Of a stretch of DNA of 64,000 nt, positions 8,903 to 16,866 are shown in pieces; position 1 is the stretch's first letter, and every line of letters starts with the position of its first letter. Source of the DNA: CAYRGG01 sp964423745 (GTDB taxonomy: Bacteria > Pseudomonadota > Gammaproteobacteria > Competibacterales > Competibacteraceae); the NCBI GenBank assembly GCA_964423745.1, contig CAYRGG010000004.1:1-64000 (forward strand), given 5' to 3'. The translations under genes were made by a program, and so were the position numbers. The notes beneath the pieces are model-generated. The model was not told the origin of the DNA. It did not search any database and saw only the letters and a list, made by a program, of their open reading frames with translations.

Positions 8903-9392
8903 GATTTTGTTCTCGTAACGGATTTAAACCAAATAAGTCAGCAATCTGTGCTTCAAGAGATTGTAACTCGGGTTCTGTTTCAATGGCTGCCAGCAGGGTG
9001 TGAATACTCACCACCTCGTCGTTAACATCAGCGCTCAAGGTACCCGGTAACAAGCTCACAGCATTGATAAACAGAACCCGGGGCGGTCCGGGCGGTAGCC
9101 GCAGTTTATAGTGAACCCAGCCAGGATCTAGGGGAAGTTTTGGATGCAGGGCGCGCAACCCCACATCCACCCCGGCCCTCACTGATTCAAACAGAAAATA
9201 GAGACCAAATCGCAGCAAACCGATGGGTTTCCATGTTGTGGGTAGGGGAGGGGCAAAGAGAAAGGTGGCCAGTGCAGCAATAATCACAGCAATGCCGCCA
9301 AAACCCCAGCCATCCCCTTGAGTTAATATCCCCCAAACCAGTCCCAAAAGCACTGTTATTTTGATGGCTTGCAGGATCGGTATTGGCGACAT
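8895..9392 (-). CDS. mnhE: Mrp antiporter subunit E
   Basis: A 165-residue MnhE subunit and the first gene of the operon. The N-terminal TM pair is followed by the conserved FESVRAGVDVGLRALHPKLPL-type segment and then the cytosolic domain containing VSLLPGTLSADVNDEVVSIHTL. The order E-F-G-B-C-D-D-D places this locus with Mrp/Mbh-type operons rather than with the A-to-G order of Bacillus. The upstream gap to the DUF2333 gene is 64 bases, and no clear promoter was seen. Confidence 0.93.
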   Translation of the reverse strand: MSPIPILQAIKITVLLGLVWGILTQGDGWGFGGIAVIIAALATFLFAPPLPTTWKPIGLLRFGLYFLFESVRAGVDVGLRALHPKLPLDPGWVHYKLRLPPGPPRVLFINAVSLLPGTLSADVNDEVVSIHTLLAAIETEPELQSLEAQIADLFGLNPLREQNHE

Positions 9393-9456
9393 GGAGACTC
9401 GACTGACTATCGGCTAGGGCAGTTTATGGAGATAGCCGTGCCTGTGCTGCCCATGT

Positions 9457-10515
9457 TTACCCTTCCTGGAGCAAAAAGCGCATGTCGATGATGGCGGCAT
9501 TGGCTCGCGAGATATACGACGCCATAATCAAGGAATGGTTGGTAAACATGCCAAAACCCGAGTTATTTAAAATAAGCGGACTCCACACATTTTGTTGGGT
9601 TTGTTCTAACTTATGAATAATACGGTGGAGTTGGCCTAAACCGTTCTTGCCCCGCAGTACGTCCTGGAAATCGGTCTCGATACCTTTGAGGGTATGCAGT
9701 AATGCCCAAACATAGCCGCGGGCTTCATAAAAAACATCATCGATTTGTCGCCAGGGGGTGCGGGCTTGTAATTCACCGGAGCGCATAAGGGACTCCTGAA
9801 TAGTAGAGATTTGCTCAGGGTCGTCTTCGAACTGCAGCTCCTGTACGTTTCTGCTCAGGCGTTGGGCAAAGCTACCTAAACGTTTTTCTACGGTGGACAA
9901 GTAAAAATTTAAATTGTCTGCCCGGACAAAAAACCGAGCACTACCAGGGCGCTGATCCATAAGTCTGTCACGGTAGCGAATTAAAGCATCGATGCCTTTG
10001 CTATATTCCTCTTCGGTGGAGGGCAATACCCAGCTATCGGCATTGAAGTGAAATTGGGCATCCGCCATCATTAAATCTTTGTCTTCAACGGATTGGGTTT
10101 GGGCTCGGCTAAAATCATTGCGCAGTGCCCGGGAGGTATCGCGAAGCTCGGTGACCACCCCGAATTCCCAGTTGGGTATGTTATCCAATAAAATACCCGG
10201 CGGCATAACGTCGTTGCGGATGTATCCACCGTGTTTGTTGAGTAGTTTTTCAGCAATAATAATGACCGCGTTGGTGGTAGTAACACCGGGCGCTAGCCGA
10301 TTTTCATCGCCATTCACCAGTTCTAAGGTTTTAGCGCGTACATCGAAAGTATCCGGTTCGGTAGACCAATAAATGCCGAGGCCAACAATAATTATTAGCG
10401 TCGCGAACAACACTAACCCAATTGACCAAACCCAACTCTTGCCTCGCAATGTGCGAGGATTGAAAAGGGTTAGAAACCATTTTAAACGGCTAAAAATTGG
10501 CCTTATAACGCGCAT
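9457..10515 (-). CDS. DUF2333 family membrane-anchored protein
   Basis: A 352-residue DUF2333 protein. The chosen ATG at 10515 gives a short basic cytoplasmic tail, one TM helix (WSIGLVLFATLIIIVGLGIYW, residues about 34-54) and a long soluble domain probably in the periplasm. The C-terminal half contains the typical WRQIDDVFYEARGYVWALLHTL and ending MASYISRANAAIIDMRFLLQEG. The family is found in gammaproteobacteria; its function is unknown. A longer frame to 10611 exists but lacks family support. Confidence 0.85.
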   Translation of the reverse strand: MRVIRPIFSRLKWFLTLFNPRTLRGKSWVWSIGLVLFATLIIIVGLGIYWSTEPDTFDVRAKTLELVNGDENRLAPGVTTTNAVIIIAEKLLNKHGGYIRNDVMPPGILLDNIPNWEFGVVTELRDTSRALRNDFSRAQTQSVEDKDLMMADAQFHFNADSWVLPSTEEEYSKGIDALIRYRDRLMDQRPGSARFFVRADNLNFYLSTVEKRLGSFAQRLSRNVQELQFEDDPEQISTIQESLMRSGELQARTPWRQIDDVFYEARGYVWALLHTLKGIETDFQDVLRGKNGLGQLHRIIHKLEQTQQNVWSPLILNNSGFGMFTNHSLIMASYISRANAAIIDMRFLLQEG

Positions 10516-10761
10516 ATTAAACGTGCTCCAGAATTTGTTATAGAGGCGCCTTTCGTGACAGGGCCTCTCCTCAATGGCGATTAATGTAAGTGAGTGGTTG
10601 TATTTGAGCAATAGATAGGTGTTTGATGAAAGGCCCCCCCTCTAAAAGCCAAGCATTGCAAAGTTAGACTAAATATTCTAGCATGAAAAATTCCTGAATT
10701 TAAAAACAGGAAATCAATTTCATAAATACCTTGTGTTTAGGAAAGTTGTTAGGGTGGTGCT

Positions 10762-11079
10762 ATGGCAACCAAAGAAAGTTACTCTAGCCATCGAGAAACC
10801 GCTTGGACTTTTCTGAGCAACCACGGTCATGTACTGGTTTGTTTGGCGAAAGACCCTCACATGCGACTACGGGATGTGGCCCAGTGCGTAGGCATCACCG
10901 AACGTACTGCGCAACGGATCGTAAACCATTTAGAGGTAGCCGGTGTTTTGACCCGGATTCGTATCGGGCGACGTAACCGGTATCAATTACACGACCATAT
11001 TCTGCTGCGTCATCCTTTGGAATCTCATCAGACAGTGGGTGAGCTGCTCAAACCCGTCCTGCGTCATTGCGAAAAATAG
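10762..11079 (+). CDS. Small winged-helix transcriptional regulator
   Basis: A 105-residue DNA-binding protein. Residues 10-70 form an HTH-winged helix of the MarR/ArsR-like class (HVLVCLAKDPHMRLRDVAQCVGITERTAQRIVNHLEVAGVLTRIRIGRRNRYQLH), with the recognition helix at ERTAQRIVNHLE and an Arg-rich wing. There is no obvious sensor domain. It is divergent from DUF2333. The start is the ATG at 10762 after a purine-rich GGAAAG stretch. Its targets are unknown. Confidence 0.85.
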   Translation: MATKESYSSHRETAWTFLSNHGHVLVCLAKDPHMRLRDVAQCVGITERTAQRIVNHLEVAGVLTRIRIGRRNRYQLHDHILLRHPLESHQTVGELLKPVLRHCEK

Positions 11080-11412
11080 CTTTACCTCCATTTGGCATTC
11101 CTGCAACTGGTTTTCCGCAGCTTTGCAAAGGTTGCCCTGACGCCTGTTTAAATATATTAGGTGTTGTTTTTAAATAAAAAAATAAAAACATAGTTTTTTT
11201 GGCTAAGCGTTGGTTATTTGCAATCCTGCGAAATAAATGCTTTTAGTAGATTCTGTATAAATATTCAAATACAGAATAACTCATTAATTCTAAAAAACTA
11301 TTAATTTATGGGAGGGGTTTTTCTATTCATGGCATAAGGCTTGCTGCTTGGCTCTGTAACGGCGGTATAAACCGTTGTTGTTTCCACCGACCAAAGGGGA
11401 CAGACGCCATCC
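11080..11412. other. AT-rich intergenic region
   Basis: About 330 bases between the winged-helix gene and the MFS fragment. It is strongly AT-rich around 11160-11310, and I see no open frame with recognisable content and no clear terminator. Confidence 0.4.
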
Positions 11413-11784
11413 ATGACGCGATCACTAAAACGTACAGGATGGACCGTTGTATTGGTAGGGACAGGCATCAATCTTGCGCTAGATATTCTCTATACCTGGA
11501 GTATTTTTAAAGGCGCAATCTATAGCTCTATTGAGCAGGGAGGGCCCGGCGCATTTCAATGGGATCTGGCCTCTATCAATGATCCTTACGCTGTATGCTG
11601 CTTAGTATTTGCTTTCTCCATGATCCTTGCGGGTAAATGCCAAGATAAATTTGGACCTGGGGTCACTGCCCTGTTAGGTGGACTTCTGATGGGCACAGGT
11701 TTTGTTTTGGTGTCTCAGACCACCAATTTTTTGAAGAGTTTGGCAGCTTTGCGAATGTCAATAAGCAACTTCGCAAAATCATGA
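11413..11784 (+). pseudogene. Truncated OFA-type MFS transporter
   Basis: The first 110 codons match the N-terminus of oxalate/formate-antiporter-like MFS proteins: GWTVVLVGTGINLALDILYTWSIF for TM1, then a WDLASINDPYAVCCLVFAFSMILAGKCQDKFGP segment with the TM2-TM3 loop signature, and TM3 LLGGLLMGTGFVLVSQTT. The homology stops at about 11737 and the frame ends at 11784, leaving about three of twelve TM helices. Downstream sequence does not resume the transporter in another frame. A short minus-strand frame (11740-11830) has protein-like composition and may be the piece that interrupted the gene. Confidence 0.7.
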
Positions 11785-12042
11785 TTCAGCTTTTCTTGGT
11801 GTTTTAAAATTTTGATAAATAGATATTTTTATGAATTTTTTAGGCATTAGCGGGAGGCGGTTAGGTTAGGTTAGATTATGGTCTTTTATAAAAGCTTTTT
11901 GCGCCCTTGCAAACTCAGCTTCACTCAAAGCCTCAGAAAAAATATTAAAGGTATGAAAAATATAGCTTTTTTTAAGCGGCACATTAATTGCACAATTATT
12001 TCTAAGGCAAGGATTTGCATGCAAATCAAATGATCAGATTAG

Positions 12043-12279
12043 TCATTACGAACACCCTTGACCAGTATTAAGTCATTTAGCAAAATCTTGTTGCAACATC
12101 CCATCGATGATGCAGAGGCACAACGGCAATTTTTGCAGGTTATTCACGATGAAGCAGAACGGCTAAGTCACGCTTTAAATATTGTTTCCAGTGTCGAGGA
12201 ACACGCTAACCCTGAGCAACCTGACGTCAGGGTAAAACATGAATCGCCGCTGCTGGAACTTGAAACACCTGAAGTCTAG
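12043..12279 (+). pseudogene. Sensor histidine kinase remnant
   Basis: Around 12046-12170 the frame reads LRTPLTSIKSFSKILLQHPIDDAEAQRQFLQVIHDEAERLSHAL, which is the HisKA dimerisation helix pair after the phospho-acceptor histidine. A CAT codon lies at 12044 but out of frame, as if one residue's worth of bases were lost in the H-box, and there is an in-frame stop just upstream. No PAS, HAMP or ATPase domain flanks it. It is therefore a decayed internal fragment of a kinase gene. Confidence 0.6.
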
Positions 12280-12360
12280 TTTTTTGCTATTATACCATCA
12301 TCTTCATGCTTATAATACGAATTATTGTCTTATCTGAGCGCGGATATTAAAAAATCACTC

Positions 12361-12391
12361 AAAAAAAACCCCGCTATGGGACGGGGTTTTT
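12361..12391 (-). terminator. Rho-independent terminator of cspA
   Basis: Read on the minus strand, a short GC stem (CCCCG pairing with CGGGG, loop of about eight bases) with A and T tracts extending it is followed by a run of eight Ts. It lies 16 bases beyond the cspA stop codon. Confidence 0.85.
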
Positions 12392-12406
12392 CAAGACGTA
12401 GAGGTC

Positions 12407-12610
12407 TTATTGTGGAACGACATTGACTGCGCTTAAACCTTTAGCGCCGCGCTGAGTTTCAAACGTCACCGTTTGCCCTTCGCTCAGGGATTTGAATCCT
12501 TCACCTTGGATAGCGGAATGATGTACAAACACATCAGCACTGCCATCCGAGGGAGCGATAAAGCCAAAACCCTTATCATCGCTAAACCACTTTACTGTAC
12601 CTGTAGCCAT
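12407..12610 (-). CDS. cspA: CspA-family cold shock protein
   Basis: A 67-residue single cold-shock domain: both RNA-binding motifs are present (KGFGFIAP as RNP1 and VFVHHSAI as RNP2), together with the WFSDDKGFG aromatic patch. It binds single-stranded RNA and DNA as an RNA chaperone. An AGAGGTAA ribosome-binding site precedes the ATG at 12610 and an intrinsic terminator follows, so it is a monocistronic unit. Whether it is cold-induced cannot be told; the 5' leader was not resolved. Confidence 0.96.
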   Translation of the reverse strand: MATGTVKWFSDDKGFGFIAPSDGSADVFVHHSAIQGEGFKSLSEGQTVTFETQRGAKGLSAVNVVPQ

Positions 12611-12863
12611 TCTGGTTACCTCTGTGAGTCAAATAAATAATATACGTGTGCAAGTTACTGCTGAGAAATTACGGGAGAGGTCACACTGTTGTACTGCGAG
12701 GAACTACCGGAACTGCTACGACACCAGAACTGCAACGGATCGAAGCTTATACCATGACAAACAAATAAGCTAGGTGTTTTGCTGCCATATTTAAAAGATT
12801 TTCTATGTCTTACCGGATTAGTCTTACTGCTGTTGGTGATTTTTTGAAGAAAGTAAGGATCGA

Positions 12864-13574
12864 TCAAGGAAAAAGTTTGTTTATATGGAGTCGTCGCCAT
12901 GTGAGTCCTGCTTTTCGTTCTATAACGATAAAGTCAGTAATTGGCTTATACCGATAGGTGAGAAAGCAGAAATTTCGTGGGTTGGAAAGTATATCAGCCC
13001 GTAGCACATCACAGTTAAAGCCCTCATGCCGCGATGACTTAATTAACAATCCGTTTTGCTGCTGCTCATGCAGGTAACGACCTACTTTGTGGGTAAACGT
13101 ATAGTCTAACGAATCGATGAGTTGCGGGTGACTTTTATGTTTTTCTCGTAAGTCAACAAGCAATCCTCGAACATGAACTTTGAATACCCGCCGTTCACCT
13201 ATAATTTCCTGATCATAATCGGCAAAACTATCTCGTACAAACCGTACCCAATGGTAGACGGTCTCGTAGACGGTAGTCTCAATAGCAAATGAGCCGTACC
13301 AAACGCCATAAGCGGTACCATCACTAAAGCGTGTGGTTTGCCAGTTGTGGGGAACAAAAGGGTAGGAAATAACTGTACCGTAGTCAAAAGGCCGTGTCAG
13401 CAACGGCTGATGACTCTTTGGTTTTGTTTGTCTATCTGCTGTTTCAGCAACAGCCTGTTTAGCGGCAGACGAAGAAAGATCGTCGAATAAACTTTGGGTC
13501 GTGCGGATAGATTTAATATTCCGGTACACATCTTCGTTTACCGTTGCCAACCTATCGAATAGCGACTCGTCCAA
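12864..13574 (-). CDS. RES-domain toxin
   Basis: A 236-residue RES-domain protein whose start directly abuts the stop of an Xre/MbcA-ParS-type antitoxin gene. The RES core is visible: TRFSDGTAYGVWYGS with an arginine, AIETTVYETVYHW with glutamates, and the C-terminal LIKSSRHEGFNCDVLRADIL with the serine pair. Characterised RES toxins act by degrading NAD+; that activity is inferred here. An N-terminal extension of about 60 residues precedes the core. The 3' end overlaps a dubious 81-residue minus-strand frame that I do not accept. Confidence 0.85.
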   Translation of the reverse strand: MDESLFDRLATVNEDVYRNIKSIRTTQSLFDDLSSSAAKQAVAETADRQTKPKSHQPLLTRPFDYGTVISYPFVPHNWQTTRFSDGTAYGVWYGSFAIETTVYETVYHWVRFVRDSFADYDQEIIGERRVFKVHVRGLLVDLREKHKSHPQLIDSLDYTFTHKVGRYLHEQQQNGLLIKSSRHEGFNCDVLRADILSNPRNFCFLTYRYKPITDFIVIERKAGLTWRRLHINKLFP

Positions 13575-13991
13575 CTACCGGCCTCGTTCAAAATCTAGAT
13601 AACGACGCACCATTAACAATCCAAGAAAACCTTTGTCACACATGACTTCTAGGGGGGTTTTGCCATTAAAGCGGCGATTAGTAGTAGTCACCCAGCGATA
13701 TACTAGGTCGCGATTGTGGGGAAAAAGGATACGCAGCGCCTTATGAATACCCAGCAGATGACCTGCCCGATCCAGTAAATCTCGGTTATCGGCAAACGGT
13801 TCGCCGTTGCGGTAACGACTCAGGGTTGAGCGTGACCCTTGTGACAAGCCGAGGAGAGCGGCTTGATCCGTTTTAGCAATATTCCAATGATCGAATAAGC
13901 TCATGATCATCTTGGCTAGCGCTGCACGGGCCTCGCGGCTGTGAAGATTACTAGGGGTTTCTTGGGGAAGAGTGGTTACAGGTATGGACAT
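13575..13991 (-). CDS. Xre/MbcA-ParS-type antitoxin
   Basis: A 138-residue antitoxin. Residues about 35-75 form the Xre-like HTH (WNIAKTDQAALLGLSQGSRSTLSRYRNGEPF), residues about 80-138 the toxin-binding DUF2384 domain with HLLGIHKALRILFP and the terminal PLEVMCDKGFLGLLMVRRYLDF. It sits upstream of the RES toxin with zero-base spacing. A perfect inverted repeat immediately upstream probably serves as its operator for autoregulation. Confidence 0.9.
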   Translation of the reverse strand: MSIPVTTLPQETPSNLHSREARAALAKMIMSLFDHWNIAKTDQAALLGLSQGSRSTLSRYRNGEPFADNRDLLDRAGHLLGIHKALRILFPHNRDLVYRWVTTTNRRFNGKTPLEVMCDKGFLGLLMVRRYLDFERGR

Positions 13992-14007
13992 GATTAGTAT
14001 AACTCGA

Positions 14008-14036
14008 CTAATTGGTACGTATAATGTACCAATTAG
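14008..14036. promoter_or_regulatory. Palindromic operator of the RES/Xre module
   Basis: Two perfect 11-base arms, CTAATTGGTAC and GTACCAATTAG, separated by seven bases, located 17 bases upstream of the antitoxin start. Autoregulating Xre-type antitoxins usually bind such sites. A TATACT hexamer lies between operator and start. Binding is inferred. Confidence 0.7.
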
Positions 14037-14467
14037 TTCAAAAACTTTTCAAGTGTTTAAAGGAAAAATTACTCATAGGCGGATTAACCTTTGTAAGGCA
14101 TTATCCTATACAACGCCTATAACAAGATTGACTAAGAATTAGAAAAAAAGTCAGGATCACAAACATAGGTTCAAAGCGTTGTTCCAAGTTTTACCTATTC
14201 CAACATAAAGCTAGACTTAGATATAGCCGGAGAGCAAACAGCACATTATGCTTTAAGATAAATGAGTATCCTTGGAGAATTTCAATCGATGTTAACTCGG
14301 TAGGGTGCATTTTATATACCGTTTGCACCGGTGAAGCTATCGGCGGAGCAGAAATTGGTGGTGTGGCTGACTTACAGATTCTTCAGTAGCAAGAAAATTA
14401 TCTTGGTTTGCAAGTCTCCAACAATTATGACCCAGCCAATCGTTGAGCTTTCACTTCTTTGTCCGTA
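14037..14467. other. Intergenic region, no recognisable gene
   Basis: About 430 bases between two toxin-antitoxin modules. Frames here are short and broken; one reads through 14310-14450 with protein-like composition but matches nothing I know. It may contain degraded gene sequence. Confidence 0.35.
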
Positions 14468-14695
14468 TTAGCGACCCATCTGAATCAACTCAATATTTTT
14501 CTTTAGCAATTCATTCACAAATACTGAAAGGTCGATACCCTTGGCATTGGCCAAGGCGGCAAGGGTGTTTTGTACGCTGGTTTCCAAATGGATGGGTAGT
14601 TGCAGTTGTGTGTCTTTGCGGTAGAACTTGCCGCGCATACCGCCAGAAAAGTCGATTTCCTTAGGCATGTCATCGTCGTGTGCTGGTGTCGTCAT
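14468..14695 (-). CDS. brnA: BrnA-type antitoxin
   Basis: A 75-residue protein with the BrnA pattern: an N-terminal segment MPKEIDFSGGMRGKFYRKD that mirrors the conserved ID-F-GG-RGK-Y motif, then LQLPIHLETSVQNTLAALANAKGIDLSVFVNELLKKNIEL, a ribbon-helix-helix. The ATG at 14695 is preferred to the GTG at 14704 because an AAGGTGA ribosome-binding site is spaced correctly for it. It follows brnT by a few bases. BrnA dimers bind the operon promoter and neutralise BrnT. Confidence 0.85.
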   Translation of the reverse strand: MTTPAHDDDMPKEIDFSGGMRGKFYRKDTQLQLPIHLETSVQNTLAALANAKGIDLSVFVNELLKKNIELIQMGR

Positions 14696-14705
14696 CCTCT
14701 TCACC

Positions 14706-15014
14706 TTATCGAGGTTCGTTCTCGTATTGTTGACTTTCCCGGCGCGTGGCTTCGCGGGCCGAGATCAGACGTATTCTGGCCGTGTTGGCGTCCAACATTT
14801 GATACATATGGGCCACCGCCAGAAAACGGCCTTCACTAGTTCGCCCTAGCGTGAACCAGCGTTCTTCTGTCTTGCTATAGGCTTCATCTAACACAGTTAG
14901 TGCCAGTGGGTCAAGCATAACGGTCGCAGCTTGCGCAAAGGTTACGCCATGCTTACCTAAGTTGCTCTGAGCCTTGACGTCATCCCAGGTAATGTCGAGT
15001 AGCGGTTCCGTCAT
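14706..15014 (-). CDS. brnT: BrnT-type RNase toxin
   Basis: A 102-residue BrnT toxin: ITWDDVKAQSNLGKHGVTFAQAATVMLDP at the N-terminus and IRLISAREATRRESQQYE at the C-terminus are the conserved ends of this RelE-like ribonuclease family. ATG 15014 gives the family length; the open frame extends to 15092. It is the first gene of the module, as is usual for brnTA. Ribosome-independent RNA cleavage is known for the family and inferred here. Confidence 0.9.
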   Translation of the reverse strand: MTEPLLDITWDDVKAQSNLGKHGVTFAQAATVMLDPLALTVLDEAYSKTEERWFTLGRTSEGRFLAVAHMYQMLDANTARIRLISAREATRRESQQYENEPR

Positions 15015-15145
15015 TTTAATATGTGCATTGGTGTAAACGCTGTTGCCGTAGACTGTTTGGATATCGTGACATCGATCAGCATGATGACCCACTGCTTGTC
15101 CTCTTAGTCAAAGCTCTCATTTGACTTGCACAGGTTCTAACTTTA

Positions 15146-16864
15146 CTAGAGCACCTTCACCTCCATCAATTCCTCTCCCTCAGGATCGGTAATATGCACC
15201 GCACAGGCGATACAGGGGTCAAAACTGTGAATGGTGCGTAGTATTTCCACCGGCTGTTTTGGGTCATGGAGTTTATGGCCTACCAGCGCAGCCTCATAGG
15301 GACCTGGTTGGCCTTTAGTATCTCGGGGTCCGGCATTCCAGGTGCTGGGCACCACCGCCTGATAATTAGCGATTTTTTGATCTTTGATGACTACCCAATG
15401 GGCAAGCCCGCCTCGCGGGGCTTCCATAAAGCCCACACCTTTCGCTTCTCTGGGCCACGTATTAGGATTCCACAATTCATCGTTAAAGGTGTCCGTGTCG
15501 CCAGCGCGAATATTGGCGATTAAATTGTCGTACCAAGTGCCCATGGCATCGCCAATGATTTTGGTTTCCAAGGTCCGAGCTGCCGTTCTCCCCAGGGTCG
15601 AGAATAACGCCTCAATGGGTACATCCAGTTGCTTCAAAGTCCTGATGACTAATTCCTTAGTTTGTTCATGACCCGTGGTATACAGCACCAAGACTCGTGC
15701 TAATGGTCCCACTTCCATAGGATGCCCTCGCCAGCGGGGGGATTTTAACCAAGAGTAGGATTTTTCGATATCCAAGTGTTTATAGGGCGGCGTAGGGCCA
15801 GTGTAGTTTAGGTTGGTTTCCCCGTCATAGGGATGTAAACCCCGCTCATTACCGTCTTGGTAGTCATACCAGGAATGGGCGACAAATTCCTGAATTTCAT
15901 CGGCGGCGTTGAGATCGACTTTTTGCACCGCAAACAGACCCCGATCAAGGATAACACCGGGGGGAATCAGATAACTGTCGGGATCGTCCGTGCCTTTTTC
16001 CGGGAAGTCGCCATAGGTCATAAAGTTGCCAATACCTTCCCCTTGACCGGCCCAATCTTTATAAAAACCCGCGATGGCCAGGGTATCGGGCACATAGACT
16101 TGATCCACAAAGACCCGCATCTGATCGATGAGATCTTTCACTTGGGATAAGCGTTTGGCGTTGATGGCGGAATCGGCGTCCAGATCGATAGGTGTGGGTA
16201 CGCCGCCCACTAAAAACATGGGATGGGGATTCTTGCCGCCAAAGATAGCATGGAGTTTGGCCACATCCCGTTGCCAAGCCAAGGCATCCAGATAATGGGC
16301 CACCGCTAAAAGATTGACCTCGGGTGGTAGTTTATAAGCGGGATGCCCCCAATACGCCTTGGCAAAGATACCCAGTTGTCCCGCCTCCACAAAGTCTTTG
16401 ACTTTCTTTTTGACATCATTGAAATAACCCACCGAAGAACGGGGATAGTTGCTCAAGGATTGCGCTAGCTTTGCCGTTTCCGCTGGGTCTGCCTGTAATG
16501 CGGACACCACATCCACCCAATCCAGGGCGTGCAGGTGATAAAAATGCATCACATGATCGTGGACGTATTGAGCCGCAATCATCAAATTACGAATCAACTG
16601 AGCATTGGAGGGTATGGAATAGTTCAGGGCATTTTCCACCGCCCGCACCGAGGCAATGCCATGCACCAGGGTGCAGACGCCACAGATACGTTGGGCATAG
16701 GCCCAGGCGTCCCGGGGGTCTCGGTCACGCAGGACGATTTCGATACCCCGTACCATAGTGCCTGATGAATAGGCCTTAGCAATGGTATCGCCGTCCATTT
16801 GCGCTTCGATGCGAAGATGACCTTCAATACGGGTAATGGGATCGACAACAATTCGCGTATTCAT
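15146..16864 (-). CDS. hynL: [NiFe] hydrogenase large subunit (Isp-type)
   Basis: A 572-residue catalytic subunit of a membrane-bound uptake [NiFe] hydrogenase. The N-terminal Cys pair is in RICGVCTLVHGIASVRAVE and the C-terminal pair in SFDPCIACAVH; together they hold the Ni-Fe(CN)2CO centre. The residues after that histidine (ITDPEGEELMEVKVL) are the extension removed by the maturation endopeptidase. The ATG at 16864 lies two bases past the isp2 stop; an upstream TTG is less likely. It is the last gene of the hynS-isp1-isp2-hynL operon, the arrangement of group 1e hydrogenases in purple sulfur bacteria. Confidence 0.95.
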   Translation of the reverse strand: MNTRIVVDPITRIEGHLRIEAQMDGDTIAKAYSSGTMVRGIEIVLRDRDPRDAWAYAQRICGVCTLVHGIASVRAVENALNYSIPSNAQLIRNLMIAAQYVHDHVMHFYHLHALDWVDVVSALQADPAETAKLAQSLSNYPRSSVGYFNDVKKKVKDFVEAGQLGIFAKAYWGHPAYKLPPEVNLLAVAHYLDALAWQRDVAKLHAIFGGKNPHPMFLVGGVPTPIDLDADSAINAKRLSQVKDLIDQMRVFVDQVYVPDTLAIAGFYKDWAGQGEGIGNFMTYGDFPEKGTDDPDSYLIPPGVILDRGLFAVQKVDLNAADEIQEFVAHSWYDYQDGNERGLHPYDGETNLNYTGPTPPYKHLDIEKSYSWLKSPRWRGHPMEVGPLARVLVLYTTGHEQTKELVIRTLKQLDVPIEALFSTLGRTAARTLETKIIGDAMGTWYDNLIANIRAGDTDTFNDELWNPNTWPREAKGVGFMEAPRGGLAHWVVIKDQKIANYQAVVPSTWNAGPRDTKGQPGPYEAALVGHKLHDPKQPVEILRTIHSFDPCIACAVHITDPEGEELMEVKVL

Positions 16865-16866
16865 AA

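Noticed and set aside
12655..12900. 81-codon minus-strand frame next to the RES toxin
   Set aside because: It overlaps the toxin's 3' end, has a low-complexity Ser-rich tail and no recognisable domain, so it is probably chance.
16059..16277. Open frames antisense or offset within the hydrogenase genes
   Set aside because: They are shadows of the strongly coding large-subunit frame and lack any domain.
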